DNA from: an uncultured Lachnospiraceae bacterium
GTDB taxonomy: Bacteria > Bacillota > Clostridia > Lachnospirales > Lachnospiraceae
Direction of reading: 5' to 3'
Assembly: GCA_947565425.1 (NCBI GenBank)
Contig: CANOFW010000002.1
Coordinates: 1 to 64,000 of the forward strand
DNA: 64,000 bases
Shown here: positions 23,952 through 32,915 of the stretch, in pieces
Layout of the letters: the number at the start of each line of letters is the position of its first letter
Position numbering within the stretch: position 1 is the stretch's first letter
Notes under the pieces: model-generated
Seen by the model: only the letters and a program-made list of their open reading frames with translations
What the model was told of the DNA's origin: nothing
Databases searched by the model: none
Made by a program: the position numbers and the translations under genes

Positions 23952-24686
23952 CTACCGATAACATTCAGAGACAAATTGCAGATACTCTCTTTTCACCTCT
24001 GCCGCCCTTGTCTTACTGACAGGAATCCGCCTGCCGCTTTCCATAATGATATTGCCCTGCACCAGCTTTTTTACGTGGTTCATGTTAATCAGAAATGATT
24101 TATGAATACGCAGAAAAGACCTGTCCCCCGCAATTTCTTTTATTTCCTCATCAAAGGATTTCCTAATAAAAATACTCCTGATATTTTCCCCATCCTCCAG
24201 AAAAACATTGAGCATACGGGAATAATTTTCAATATATTCAATCTTAGAATACGGCACAGACACCGTACCATCCTTCGTCTTAATGGGGTACAATGGATTC
24301 TTTTCTGCATTTTGATAATAAAGCGCAAAATCCATGGCCTCAAAAAAATGTTCTTCACTGACAGGCTTTAACAGATACCGCGATGCATGTACCTCATACG
24401 CCTCCAGCGCAAAATCAGCGGAGGTAGTAACGTAAATGATTACCCCTCCGCCGCCCATTTTGCGAATCAGGCTGCCGATTTCAATTCCGGTTTTCTCCGA
24501 CATAATCATGTCCAATATATAAATATCTGCCAGTTCCCCTTGTAAAATCCTGTCATACAGGGTGCAGGCATCCACAAATTCCTCCACCTGGAAATGAATA
24601 CCCGCAGCCGTGTCCCTGTATTTTTCCAGCAGCCTTTCCAAACGCTGTAAATCTTTCACGCAGTCATCGCATATTACAATTTTCAT
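23952..24686 (-). CDS. LytTR-family response regulator
   Basis: A 244-residue regulator. The receiver domain (about 1-125) has CDDCVKD, the phospho-acceptor in IYILDMIMSEKTG (Asp about 58), TTSADFALEAYEV and KPVS. The LytTR DNA-binding domain (about 140-240) has IEYIENYSRMLNV and FLRIHKSFLINMNHV, typical of AgrA/VirR/ComE. It is first in an operon with the GHKL kinase, from a good promoter at 24796-24824 with a short hairpin in the leader. LytTR regulators bind direct repeats; the targets are unknown. Confidence 0.94.
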   Translation of the reverse strand: MKIVICDDCVKDLQRLERLLEKYRDTAAGIHFQVEEFVDACTLYDRILQGELADIYILDMIMSEKTGIEIGSLIRKMGGGGVIIYVTTSADFALEAYEVHASRYLLKPVSEEHFFEAMDFALYYQNAEKNPLYPIKTKDGTVSVPYSKIEYIENYSRMLNVFLEDGENIRSIFIRKSFDEEIKEIAGDRSFLRIHKSFLINMNHVKKLVQGNIIMESGRRIPVSKTRAAEVKREYLQFVSECYR

Positions 24687-24795
24687 ATGTCGCTCCCTAA
24701 GGTTACCATAAACGCCTTTTGCGGCGTTTCCCTACTCTCTTAGCAGATAATATTATTTCACTTTTTCCAAAAATCTGCATAGTCATTATATCCCT

Positions 24796-24824
24796 ATTGT
24801 AAGATAATGATAAACGCGTGTCAA
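24796..24824 (-). promoter_or_regulatory. Promoter of the LytTR/GHKL operon
   Basis: On the minus strand, TTGACA (24819-24824), 17 bp and TACAAT (24796-24801). A leader hairpin AAACGCC/GGCGTTT lies between the promoter and the gene. Confidence 0.75.
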
Positions 24825-24839
24825 ATGAAATATATTCCC

Positions 24840-25955
24840 TCAGGCTCGCGCCCTGCTGCGCGTCAGGCAGGTATATTTTCTATTTTGTATTATTTTACCA
24901 ATAGGAGAAGAAACTATTCCAGCGACTATTCCGATCAGCCATACATATTTCCAGCTAATCATAAAACCAATAAGATTAATTGCGGCGATTACTATCAGCC
25001 AATATAGAAGCTGAAACTTGGCAATCGCCTTGTTTAGCTCGCCTATGACATCAATTCCGTCTGACGAATGCGGCGCATTTTCAATAAATTCTGCTGCGCC
25101 CGCAGTACCTGGGCAGGCACGGAAATCTTCACTACATTCTTTGGCGGCATTTCCATATGCTTTATTATTCAAAATCTCTTGTACGGCTGACCGCAAGCTT
25201 TCCGTAGAATCATTCTCCAACATAATTCCCGCACCGATTTCGGTAACTCTTCTCGCAACGGCATACTGCTCGCCCGTCTGCGGATAAAGAACCATCGGCG
25301 CAGCCATATACAGGCTTTCGGAAACGCTGTTCATACCGCAGTGCGTAATGAAGACGTCTGCTTTGGCAAGAATAGCAAGCTGGTCTACATAAGGAAACAC
25401 TTGGATGTTGTCCGGCAATTCCCCCAACTCTTCGCGGTTTATCGCATCTCCGCAGGATATTATGACCTCAACATCCATAATTTTCAGAGCGTCCATACAT
25501 TTACGGTATAAATCAGGCCGGTCATTAATAACCGTCCCCATAGAGACATAAATGAGCGGCCGCTCCTTCTCTTTTTGAGGCCGGATTTTTGAAAATACTG
25601 AGGGCCCGACAAAGGCATAATGATCTGAAAAACTCTCCGCATACGGCTGAAACCTCTGCGAAGTATATACAATAGAATCTGTGTTATTGCCGCTCTGAAT
25701 CAGGGATAAGACACCTTTCACTTGGTAACCGTAAGGCTTGAGTCTTTTTAGTTCCCTGGAGATTCTCGGAAGTCCCAAAATCATGTCGGCCATTTCTTTC
25801 GGACTGTTCTTCATGTAACCGGAAGACATTTGATTAAAGGCGAAGGTGCTTGTAGACACCACCATCGGTACATGGTACTTCCATGCATTCAACTTCCCCC
25901 AAAAACAGACAGAGTCTGTATATACTACATCCGGCTGAAAAGATTTAGAATGCAA
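24840..25955 (-). pseudogene. MGT-family glycosyltransferase lacking its N-terminus
   Basis: The readable frame (371 codons from a TTG) matches the middle and C-terminal parts of GT1/MGT UDP-glycosyltransferases. It contains PDVVYTDSVCFWGKL, the UDP-sugar-binding region HCGMNSVSESLYMAAPMVL, and PQTGEQYAVARRV. Full-length relatives begin with about 100 more residues forming the acceptor-binding Rossmann fold (typically PAHGHTNPT near the start). These are absent. The frame begins 6 bases after the stop of the AbrB gene with no ATG and no ribosome binding site. The C-terminus has an unusual extension with two hydrophobic helices (about 315-360). A deletion that fused the AbrB region to the body of the gene is the simplest reading. 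Translation by coupling to abrB cannot be excluded. Confidence 0.65.
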
Positions 25956-25961
25956 TTTTTT

Positions 25962-26180
25962 TCAATCTTTCTCACCATCCTTCTCTTCAAATGTCGCTGT
26001 GAACAATTCGGCAAACGCTCCTTTCGGCGGAATGGCAATACCACGATTCTCATCGCCAAGAATGAGCAACGTATCTCCTGGCTTGATATCAAATATGTCG
26101 CGCGCTTGTTTCGGAATAACAATTTGTCCTTTTTCTCCAACTGTAGCCGTCCATGCATATTTACCTTCTGGTCCTATCAT
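25962..26180 (-). CDS. AbrB/MazE-family transcriptional regulator
   Basis: A 72-residue protein. The swapped-hairpin AbrB domain occupies about 12-55 (TVGEKGQIVIPKQARDIFD, IKPGDTLLILGDENRGIAI). Such proteins are transition-state regulators or antitoxins that bind DNA as dimers. The ribosome binding site AGGAAG is good. A perfect consensus promoter with an adjacent palindrome (26204-26218) suggests autoregulation. In many Clostridia such small regulators precede transporters or glycosyltransferases; here the next frame is the truncated glycosyltransferase. No toxin gene follows. Confidence 0.9.
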   Translation of the reverse strand: MIGPEGKYAWTATVGEKGQIVIPKQARDIFDIKPGDTLLILGDENRGIAIPPKGAFAELFTATFEEKDGEKD

Positions 26181-26203
26181 TTTCCTTCACTTCCTTTAGT
26201 ATG

Positions 26204-26245
26204 ATTTGTATAACAAATTATACTTTAAAATGCATAGAATGTCAA
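26204..26245 (-). promoter_or_regulatory. Consensus promoter and operator of the AbrB-like gene
   Basis: On the minus strand, TTGACA (26240-26245), 17 bp and TATAAT (26217-26222). The palindrome ATTTG-TATAA-CAAAT (26204-26218) overlaps the -10 box and the start site, which is suitable for repression by the AbrB-like protein. Confidence 0.75.
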
Positions 26246-26351
26246 CGAAACATTTGTTTGCTGGATAATATAAGAAAAAAATCTTTATCTATTGTTTAAA
26301 CTCTTACACAATAGTCAGCATGCCTTATGCAGCTATAATCTTTGCTACTTA

Positions 26352-26392
26352 CAAAAAAATAGCGCCCCACCCGCAAAGTGTAGCGCTATTTT
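26352..26392 (-). terminator. Terminator of the sodium symporter gene
   Basis: Arms AAAATAGCGC (26356-26365) and GCGCTATTTT (26383-26392) pair perfectly, followed on the minus strand by a run of seven T. It lies downstream of the symporter stop at 26473. Confidence 0.88.
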
Positions 26393-26472
26393 GTAAACAT
26401 AAGTTGATAATAGGAGTTTTAATTGGCAAAGCGTTATTTCGTTTGCCTATGCCATGATTCAAACTCAGTCCT

Positions 26473-27876
26473 TTAAATGATCGTCAGTATTCCTACTGAT
26501 TTAAGCAACAGAATTACCAGCAGAATTGGCGCAACATATTTTACCATCACGATATACAGCCCGCGCCTGCCAAATTTGGCTTCATTCTTCTCTACCTCGT
26601 CAACAATTGTCTTCGGTTTGATAATCCAACCGACAAGAATACAAGTTCCAATTGCCACCAGCGGCATAAACAAGTTGTTGCTGAGATAGTCCATAATATC
26701 AAGGATCTGCCCTACTGCGCCATTGGGCAGTTTAAGCTCAAAGTACCATTTGTTGTAGCCCAGGCATACGGCAATTCCGCCGATCAGAGCAATGCCCATC
26801 TCAATCAGAGACGCTTTCAGCCTGCTCAGATGGAACTTATCCATCAAGCTGGAAACTACTGCCTCCATCACGGAAATCGCACTCGTCAGCGCCGCGAACA
26901 ATACCATAGCAAAGAACAGACAACCTACCACGTTCCCTACCTTGCCCATAGCGGCAAATACTTTGGGTAAAGAGACAAACATCAAACTGGGCCCGGAAGC
27001 CTCCATCCCCTCTCTGCCCATAAAGGTAAATACTGCCGGGATAATCATAACTCCGGCAAGAAATGCCACAACCGTATCGAATATTTCTATCTGGTTGATG
27101 GAACGTACCAGATTATCTTCATCTTTTACATAAGAGCCATAAGTCACCATAATACCCATAGCAACACTCAGACTGAAAAATAGCTGCCCCATAGCATCCA
27201 ACAGCACGGTAAAGAATCCCTTTATCGTGAGCCCGCTAAAATCGGGCACCACATAAATTTTAAGGCCCTCAAGTCCAGTTCTGGTAATCCCCTGGTCGTC
27301 CGTGTGGGAAATAGTCAGTGAGAACACAGCAATTCCCAGCACAAGCAAGATCAACAACGGCATTAATATCTTAGAAAACTTCTCAATTCCGTTATTAACG
27401 CCAAGGATAATGACAATTGACACTACGGCAAGAAAAATTATCAGCAATACCATAGGGGAAACGTCCTGGGTAATAAATCCTGTAAAATACTCGTCTCCAG
27501 CCGCCTGCATACCTTCCCCAGTGAGGTAGGCAAGAAAATACTTTAACACCCAGCCGCCAATCACACAGTAATACGGCAGAATAATAATCGGCACCAAACA
27601 AGCGAGTACTCCCAAGAATCCCCATTTAGGGCGCAATTTACTGTACGCTGTCAAAGGACTTTGCTTCGTTTTTCTGCCGATTGCAATCTCCGTCACCAGG
27701 AGCGTAAAGCCAAACGTCAACGCCAGAACCAGGTAAATCACGAGGTATAAGCCTCCGCCGTCCTTTGCTGCCAAATAGGGAAATCGCCAGATATTCCCAA
27801 GCCCCACTGCACTTCCAGCCGCCGCCAGGACGAAACCAACGGAGCCAGAAAATGAATTTCTTTTTTGTTTTTCCAT
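26473..27876 (-). CDS. Sodium-dependent transporter, NSS/SNF family
   Basis: A 467-residue symporter with about 11-12 membrane segments. The first segment carries the family signature GSAVGLGNIWRFPYLAAKDGGG (about 17-38), which holds sodium- and substrate-binding residues. Later motifs include PYYCVIGGWVLKYF and the unwound TM6 region DAMGQLFFSLSVAMGIMVTYGSY. LeuT-like bacterial members import amino acids with sodium. The start is set at the ATG at 27876, with GGAG 6 bases upstream; an ATG four codons earlier overlaps that site. It is a monocistronic unit divergent from the OPT gene, with promoter at 27914-27942. Confidence 0.93.
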   Translation of the reverse strand: MEKQKRNSFSGSVGFVLAAAGSAVGLGNIWRFPYLAAKDGGGLYLVIYLVLALTFGFTLLVTEIAIGRKTKQSPLTAYSKLRPKWGFLGVLACLVPIIILPYYCVIGGWVLKYFLAYLTGEGMQAAGDEYFTGFITQDVSPMVLLIIFLAVVSIVIILGVNNGIEKFSKILMPLLILLVLGIAVFSLTISHTDDQGITRTGLEGLKIYVVPDFSGLTIKGFFTVLLDAMGQLFFSLSVAMGIMVTYGSYVKDEDNLVRSINQIEIFDTVVAFLAGVMIIPAVFTFMGREGMEASGPSLMFVSLPKVFAAMGKVGNVVGCLFFAMVLFAALTSAISVMEAVVSSLMDKFHLSRLKASLIEMGIALIGGIAVCLGYNKWYFELKLPNGAVGQILDIMDYLSNNLFMPLVAIGTCILVGWIIKPKTIVDEVEKNEAKFGRRGLYIVMVKYVAPILLVILLLKSVGILTII

Positions 27877-27913
27877 ACTTTTCTCCATTCCTTCCTAAAA
27901 GACTATTTCTTCT

Positions 27914-27942
27914 ATTGTACTGGCTTTTGATTAATTTTACAA
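27914..27942 (-). promoter_or_regulatory. Promoter of the sodium symporter gene
   Basis: On the minus strand, TTGTAA (27937-27942), 17 bp and TACAAT (27914-27919). Confidence 0.6.
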
Positions 27943-28082
27943 TGATAACTTTCCATTTTAAGTCCCCCAATTTTATAAATTTATAGTGCGGAGCTGCCAC
28001 ACGAATCTATTTACTCTCTCATATTTCGCTATCTATGAATCGTAGCTTATTACAAAAATCAATTGCAAAATCATGGAAAACA

Positions 28083-28111
28083 TAGACATATTGTTACAAA
28101 TTTGTTAAAAT
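28083..28111 (+). promoter_or_regulatory. Promoter of the OPT transporter gene
   Basis: TAGACA (28083-28088), 17 bp and TAAAAT (28106-28111). The ribosome binding site AAGGAGAG follows at about 28128. Confidence 0.7.
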
Positions 28112-28144
28112 ACTTACATCTAATAGCAAAGGAGAGTAAATGAA

Positions 28145-30085
28145 ATGAATGAGAACAAAGATTTCAAACCTTTTGTTCCCGCAAACAAGACGCTACCGGA
28201 ATTTACTGCGACTTCCATTATCCTGGGAATCCTTCTGGCTATCTTGTTCGGTGGAGCAAACGCCTACCTTGGTCTCCGCGTGGGGATGACGGTATCGGCA
28301 TCTATTCCGGCAGCGGTAATATCCATGGGTGTTATCCGCATTATTTTGAGAAAGGAGTCCATTCTTGAGAACAATATGGTACAGACCATCGGTTCTGCCG
28401 GAGAATCCGTAGCCGCAGGCACAATCTTCACACTGCCTGCTTTATTCCTCTGGGCATCTGAATGGGGAACTTCTTCACCATCTCTAATTGAAATTGCCGT
28501 GATTGCATTTATCGGCGGCGCACTCGGTATCTTATTTATGGTTCCATTAAGAAAAGCATTAATTGTACAGGAGCATGGCACGCTTCCCTATCCAGAAGGT
28601 AAAGCGTGTGCCGAAGTACTGATGGCAGGCGAGGAAGGCGGAGCCAAAGCCTCCACGGTATTTGCCGGTCTCGGAATTGCAGCAGCTTATAAGTTCATCA
28701 CCGATGGACTGAAAGTATTCCCCAGCGAAGTACATTATGAGATTCCGGCATACAAAGGCTCCGGTATCGGTATGGATGTGCTGCCGGCATTATTGGGCGT
28801 CGGCTATATCTGTGGACCTAAGATTTCTTCTTATCTGTTTTGCGGTGGTACGCTTGGATGGTTCGTACTTATGCCGTTGATTGTATTATTCGGCGGAGAT
28901 ATTGTTATGTTCCCGGCTGACGTCAGCATTGCGGAACTCTACGCAGACGGCGGTTCATTTGCCATTTGGACAAACTACATCAAATATATCGGCGCCGGCG
29001 CCGTTGCCTGCGGCGGTGTCATGAGCCTGATTAAATCACTGCCTCTGATAGTAAAGACTTTCCGCGAGGCAATCAAAGGCTTCGGCAAAGGCGACGTTAG
29101 CAACGAGCGCACCAACCAGGATTTGAACATCAAAGTCATCCTGATCGGCATCGCTGTCCTGACACTTGCCATCTGGATTATCCCGGTTATTCCGATTAAC
29201 TTATTTGGCGCCTTTATGATTGTTGTCTTCGGTTTCTTCTTCGCCACTGTCTCCTCCCGTATGGTAGGACTTGTGGGAAGCAGTAACAACCCGGTTTCCG
29301 GTATGACGATCGCTACGCTGTTAGTTGCCACCATCGCTTTAAAAGCAACCGGTATGAACGGACAACCTGGCATGATCGCTGCCATCGCTATCGGCGGCGT
29401 TATCTGTATCGTTGCGGCAATCGCCGGAGATACTTCTCAGGACTTAAAGACTGGTTATATCTTAGGTGCAACACCTAAGAAACAGCAGATCGGTGAGCTT
29501 ATCGGCGTACTTGCCTCCTCCCTTGCCATCGGCGGCGTACTTTATCTGCTGCACCTTGCATGGGGCTACGGCACACCAAATCTCCCGGCTCCTCAGGCAA
29601 CTTTGATGAAAATGATTGTAGAGGGCGTTATGGATGGCAACCTTCCCTGGACTTTAATCTTCATTGGTGCGTTTATTGCCATTGTTGTAGAAGTTCTCGG
29701 CATTCCGGTGCTGCCATTTGCCATCGGTTTATATCTGCCCATTCACTTGAGCACACCGATGATGGTCGGCGGTCTTGTGAAATTAGTGGTAGAAAAGAAA
29801 AAGAATTCCAGTGAGAAGGAGAAAAAAGATGCAGATGCCAACGGCATTCTCTTCTCTTCTGGCTTGATTGCAGGCGAAGGTTTGGTAGGTATCCTCCTCG
29901 CTTTCCTGACAGTCATTCCATTTAACGGCAGCAACATCGGCGATACGATCGGTTCTTTCCTGCCAGGAGCTATTCCAGTACTTACAAACGCTAACTTTGG
30001 CAATATCCTTGGACTGGTTGCCTTTGCACTGCTGACCTTGTGTCTGTGGTCCTTCTGCTACCGTAAAGCTAAGAACGCAAAATAA
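28145..30085 (+). CDS. OPT-family oligopeptide transporter
   Basis: A 646-residue polytopic protein with about 14-16 hydrophobic segments. It begins LPEFTATSIILGILLAILFGGANAYLGLRVG, the classical OPT opening, and has PYPEGKACAEVLMAGEEGG near residue 149 and CGPKISSYL. OPT proteins take up oligopeptides or metal-chelate complexes with protons. The spacing from its ribosome binding site is good. It is followed 51 bases later by the PqqD-like gene on the same transcript. That pairing recurs, as far as I recall, in related gut Clostridia. The substrate is unknown. Confidence 0.92.
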   Translation: MNENKDFKPFVPANKTLPEFTATSIILGILLAILFGGANAYLGLRVGMTVSASIPAAVISMGVIRIILRKESILENNMVQTIGSAGESVAAGTIFTLPALFLWASEWGTSSPSLIEIAVIAFIGGALGILFMVPLRKALIVQEHGTLPYPEGKACAEVLMAGEEGGAKASTVFAGLGIAAAYKFITDGLKVFPSEVHYEIPAYKGSGIGMDVLPALLGVGYICGPKISSYLFCGGTLGWFVLMPLIVLFGGDIVMFPADVSIAELYADGGSFAIWTNYIKYIGAGAVACGGVMSLIKSLPLIVKTFREAIKGFGKGDVSNERTNQDLNIKVILIGIAVLTLAIWIIPVIPINLFGAFMIVVFGFFFATVSSRMVGLVGSSNNPVSGMTIATLLVATIALKATGMNGQPGMIAAIAIGGVICIVAAIAGDTSQDLKTGYILGATPKKQQIGELIGVLASSLAIGGVLYLLHLAWGYGTPNLPAPQATLMKMIVEGVMDGNLPWTLIFIGAFIAIVVEVLGIPVLPFAIGLYLPIHLSTPMMVGGLVKLVVEKKKNSSEKEKKDADANGILFSSGLIAGEGLVGILLAFLTVIPFNGSNIGDTIGSFLPGAIPVLTNANFGNILGLVAFALLTLCLWSFCYRKAKNAK

Positions 30086-30136
30086 TTGACGCTGCGTGGC
30101 GCAAGCCAGCGAGCGCAAATGGTTAAAGGAGAATTT

Positions 30137-30484
30137 GTGAGCAAATCGAAAAAAAATTTTTTGGATTATATTCCTGTCTGCAACCCAGATTATACCTGGA
30201 ATGCAGATAAAAAAGGCATTGTCACCGTCCATGTAGTAAATAAGGGATTTTATAATTGGATTGCGCAAAAGGTTTTCAAACGGCCGCGTACCAGCCATAT
30301 TTCCCTTGACAAATACGGAAGCTTCGTGTGGCGACAGATGGACGGCGCGCGCAATGTGCATGAGATTTCCAAGTTAGTATCTGCACAGTTCGGCGAAGAA
30401 GCAGAACCTTTGCTTGAACGGCTTGTGAAATATATTCAGATTCTTTACCAGAATAAGTTCATCGGATATGTGAAGCAGAAATAG
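30137..30484 (+). CDS. PqqD-like (RiPP recognition element) protein
   Basis: A 115-residue protein. The start is taken as the GTG at 30137 because AAAGGAG lies 5 bases upstream; an in-frame TTG at 30086 lacks a site. The region from about 45 to 112 (SHISLDKYGSFVWRQMDGARNVHEISKLVSAQFGEEAEP) is the PqqD winged-helix pattern, in which F/W and D/G residues precede the recognition helix. PqqD domains usually bind leader peptides of ribosomal natural products for radical-SAM enzymes. Neither a precursor nor a radical-SAM enzyme is encoded in this window. Its partner here is the OPT transporter, so a role in transporter function is possible. A strong terminator follows. Confidence 0.82.
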   Translation: MSKSKKNFLDYIPVCNPDYTWNADKKGIVTVHVVNKGFYNWIAQKVFKRPRTSHISLDKYGSFVWRQMDGARNVHEISKLVSAQFGEEAEPLLERLVKYIQILYQNKFIGYVKQK

Positions 30485-30496
30485 CAGAATTTAAGA

Positions 30497-30548
30497 GATA
30501 GAAAACCGCCGCCAGAACATCCATCTGGCGGCGGTTTTCTGTTCTATC
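30497..30548. terminator. Bidirectional terminator between pqqD-like gene and feoB
   Basis: A perfect 16-bp stem, GAAAACCGCCGCCAGA (30501-30516) with 30524-30539, is extended by GATA/TATC. It is flanked by T-runs on both strands. It ends the plus-strand OPT operon and the minus-strand feoB. Confidence 0.92.
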
Positions 30549-30565
30549 TTGTCACGCGAAAGGTA

Positions 30566-32524
30566 TTATTTTGCGCCTGCCAAGCCTTTCATACTTATCA
30601 GACTTCCCCCCTTACTAGGACGCAGCAGCAGATACAGAAATCCAATCATCAGAAGGATAGCCACTATGGTTCCTACTCCGAAAACACCTGCCGTAATCCA
30701 GGCGCCAATCTGGTAGATGCACAGCGAGACGAAATAGGCAAGACCGCCCAGACCGGTAATTGCCGCCACCGCGGATTTCCAATCTCCCCAACCTAATGGA
30801 GCAAATATCCAGGCAAACACATTACCGATAGACGCCAGTATACTGTGGGCAATCTCCATCTCTTCTAACATACGGAACTGACCTTCTACCCAACCAAAAT
30901 ACGTGATAAACCAGATAAAAATCGTAGATAAAAGAATTACTGTCCCCGCCTTCTTGATAAAAGACCAGCCGCGCTCCCACATACTTCTAAGTATATTTCC
31001 CACCGTAGGCAAGTGATAACTTGGCAGCTCCATCACGAACGGCGCCGGTTCTCCGGCAAACATACGCGTTTTCTTTAAAATGATACCGGAACAGACGACT
31101 GCCGCGATACCCACAAAAAACGCGCTCCAGGACCCCCACCAGGCATTGCCAAAAAACGCTCCGGCAATCAAAGCAATAATTGGTAATTTTGCACCGCAGG
31201 GAATAAATGTGGTTGTCATAATCGTCATCTTGCGATCCCGGTCATTTTCAATCGTCCTTGAAGCCATAACCCCCGGCACTCCGCACCCTGTACCTATCAG
31301 CATGGGGATAAATGATTTACCGGAAAGTCCAAATTTACGAAAGACACGATCCATGATAAATGCCACCCTCGCCATATATCCACAGCTCTCCAGGAAGGCA
31401 AGAAAAAGAAACAGTACCAACATCTGCGGCACGAATCCCAACACTGCGCCTACACCGGCAACAATGCCGTCGACCACCAGCCCTTGTAACCAATCTGCAC
31501 AGCCAATTGCCTCTAATCCATTCGTAAAAAGCTCCGGTATCGCCGGAATATAAAAACTTTCCATACCAAACAGATGAAAGCCGTCACTGAACACGCCGTC
31601 ATTGACCCAGCTTGTCGCCCAATCACCCACCGTACTAACGGAAACGTAATAGACAATTGCCATCACAACTGCAAAAATAGGCAGGGCAAGGATGCGGTTC
31701 GTTACAATCCTGTCAATTTTATCGGAAACGCTTAATCCCCCCTTGCGCCGCCTGCTATAACATTCCTTGATAATAGAAGAAATATAAGTGTAACGCTCAT
31801 TGGTAATAATGCTCTCCGTGTCGTCGTCCAGTTCTTCTTCTATGGCCTTAATTTCCGCTGAGATATCCGGCATATGTCTCATGAGAGTAGAAATCTTTTC
31901 GTCTTTTTCCAACAGCTTGACAGCGAAGAAGCGCCGCTGTCTTTGCGGCACATCCGCGCCAAGCTTATCAGTAATTAATTCCAGCACATGCTCCACTTCC
32001 GGAGCAAATTCATGCACCGGCAAAACAGCATCCTGCCTGCGCGCAAGCGCTATCGCTTTCTCTGCGGCTTCTTTTACCCCAGTCCCCTTTAAGGCAGATA
32101 TTTCCACAACCGGACATGCCAATTTCTCGCTCAACTTCTCAATCTGTATCTTATCGCCATTTTTCCTCACAATATCCATCATGTTCACAGCCATGACAAG
32201 CGGAATGCCCAACTCCATCAATTGTGTAGAGAGATACAAGTTGCGCTCAATATTCGTTCCGTCTACAATATTCAAAATAACGTCTGGACGCTCCCCGATT
32301 AAATAATTTCTCGCCACCACTTCCTCAAGTGTATATGGCGATAAAGAATAAATCCCCGGCAAATCCATAATCGTCACGTCCTTGTGTCCCTTTAACTTCC
32401 CCTCTTTTTTCTCGACCGTAACGCCCGGCCAATTCCCCACAAACTGATTTGAGCCAGTAAGCGCATTAAATAATGTTGTCTTCCCACTGTTGGGATTTCC
32501 TGCTAAGGCTATTTTCAGCGACAT
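30566..32524 (-). CDS. feoB: Ferrous iron transport protein B
   Basis: A 652-residue GTPase-permease. The N-terminal G domain has G1 GNPNSGKTT (about 9-17), G3 DLPGIYSLSPY, G4 VNMMD and G5 SALKG. A GDI-like helical domain reaches about residue 265. The membrane region has two Gate motifs (GCGVPGVMASR and FIPCGAKLPI) with Cys residues in the permeation path. It imports ferrous iron across the inner membrane, driven or regulated by GTP. Usual FeoB length is about 650-770, so this is complete, without the C-terminal FeoC-like tail. It is downstream of feoA by about 100 bases; the gap contains a 14-bp palindrome that is a candidate iron-regulator site. Confidence 0.97.
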   Translation of the reverse strand: MSLKIALAGNPNSGKTTLFNALTGSNQFVGNWPGVTVEKKEGKLKGHKDVTIMDLPGIYSLSPYTLEEVVARNYLIGERPDVILNIVDGTNIERNLYLSTQLMELGIPLVMAVNMMDIVRKNGDKIQIEKLSEKLACPVVEISALKGTGVKEAAEKAIALARRQDAVLPVHEFAPEVEHVLELITDKLGADVPQRQRRFFAVKLLEKDEKISTLMRHMPDISAEIKAIEEELDDDTESIITNERYTYISSIIKECYSRRRKGGLSVSDKIDRIVTNRILALPIFAVVMAIVYYVSVSTVGDWATSWVNDGVFSDGFHLFGMESFYIPAIPELFTNGLEAIGCADWLQGLVVDGIVAGVGAVLGFVPQMLVLFLFLAFLESCGYMARVAFIMDRVFRKFGLSGKSFIPMLIGTGCGVPGVMASRTIENDRDRKMTIMTTTFIPCGAKLPIIALIAGAFFGNAWWGSWSAFFVGIAAVVCSGIILKKTRMFAGEPAPFVMELPSYHLPTVGNILRSMWERGWSFIKKAGTVILLSTIFIWFITYFGWVEGQFRMLEEMEIAHSILASIGNVFAWIFAPLGWGDWKSAVAAITGLGGLAYFVSLCIYQIGAWITAGVFGVGTIVAILLMIGFLYLLLRPSKGGSLISMKGLAGAK

Positions 32525-32569
32525 TTTTTCATCTCCATCCTTTCTCGTGTTTGTTTATACTTACTTTTA

Positions 32570-32583
32570 TTAGTTGCAACTAA
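32570..32583. promoter_or_regulatory. Perfect 14-bp palindrome between feoA and feoB
   Basis: TTAGTTGCAACTAA is a perfect palindrome in the feoA-feoB gap, in a stretch with promoter-like AT-rich boxes on the minus strand. It is a plausible operator for the adjacent DtxR-family regulator; this is inferred from position and symmetry only. Confidence 0.5.
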
Positions 32584-32627
32584 CTATTGCTCAAAAAAAT
32601 AATACCTTTTGCCGCACTATTTAACTT

Positions 32628-32867
32628 TTATCTCTGAGGCAAAAGCGATTCCACCTCTATCATTTCCGCATCTGCTTTTCTGATTGAGAGCGCATATCCG
32701 CGAACCGTCACTTCCAGCGGATCTCCCAGTGGCGCAACCTTCCTTACCGAAACTTCTACTCCTTTGGTAATACCCATATCCATAATCCGGCGTTTTACCG
32801 GACCTTCACCATGTAACTTTATAACTCTCACTGTATTTCCACAACGAATTTGCCTTAATGTTTTCAT
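32628..32867 (-). CDS. feoA: Ferrous iron transport protein A
   Basis: A 79-residue SH3-like FeoA protein. Motifs VKRRIMDMGITKGVEV and PLGDPLEVTVRGYALSIRKADAEMIEV match the FeoA fold. It is a small cytoplasmic partner thought to modulate the FeoB GTPase. A good ribosome binding site (AAAGGAAA) precedes the start. It lies upstream of feoB on the same strand and is divergent from the DtxR-type regulator. The divergent region has a palindrome at 32916-32926. Confidence 0.95.
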   Translation of the reverse strand: MKTLRQIRCGNTVRVIKLHGEGPVKRRIMDMGITKGVEVSVRKVAPLGDPLEVTVRGYALSIRKADAEMIEVESLLPQR

Positions 32868-32915
32868 TCTTTTTCCTTTCCTTAAATCATAATTTTATTT
32901 GCCATATCCCTGTTG

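Noticed and set aside
31080..32306. Long plus-strand frames opposite feoB
   Set aside because: They are shadows of the feoB coding sequence, with no ribosome binding sites or domains.
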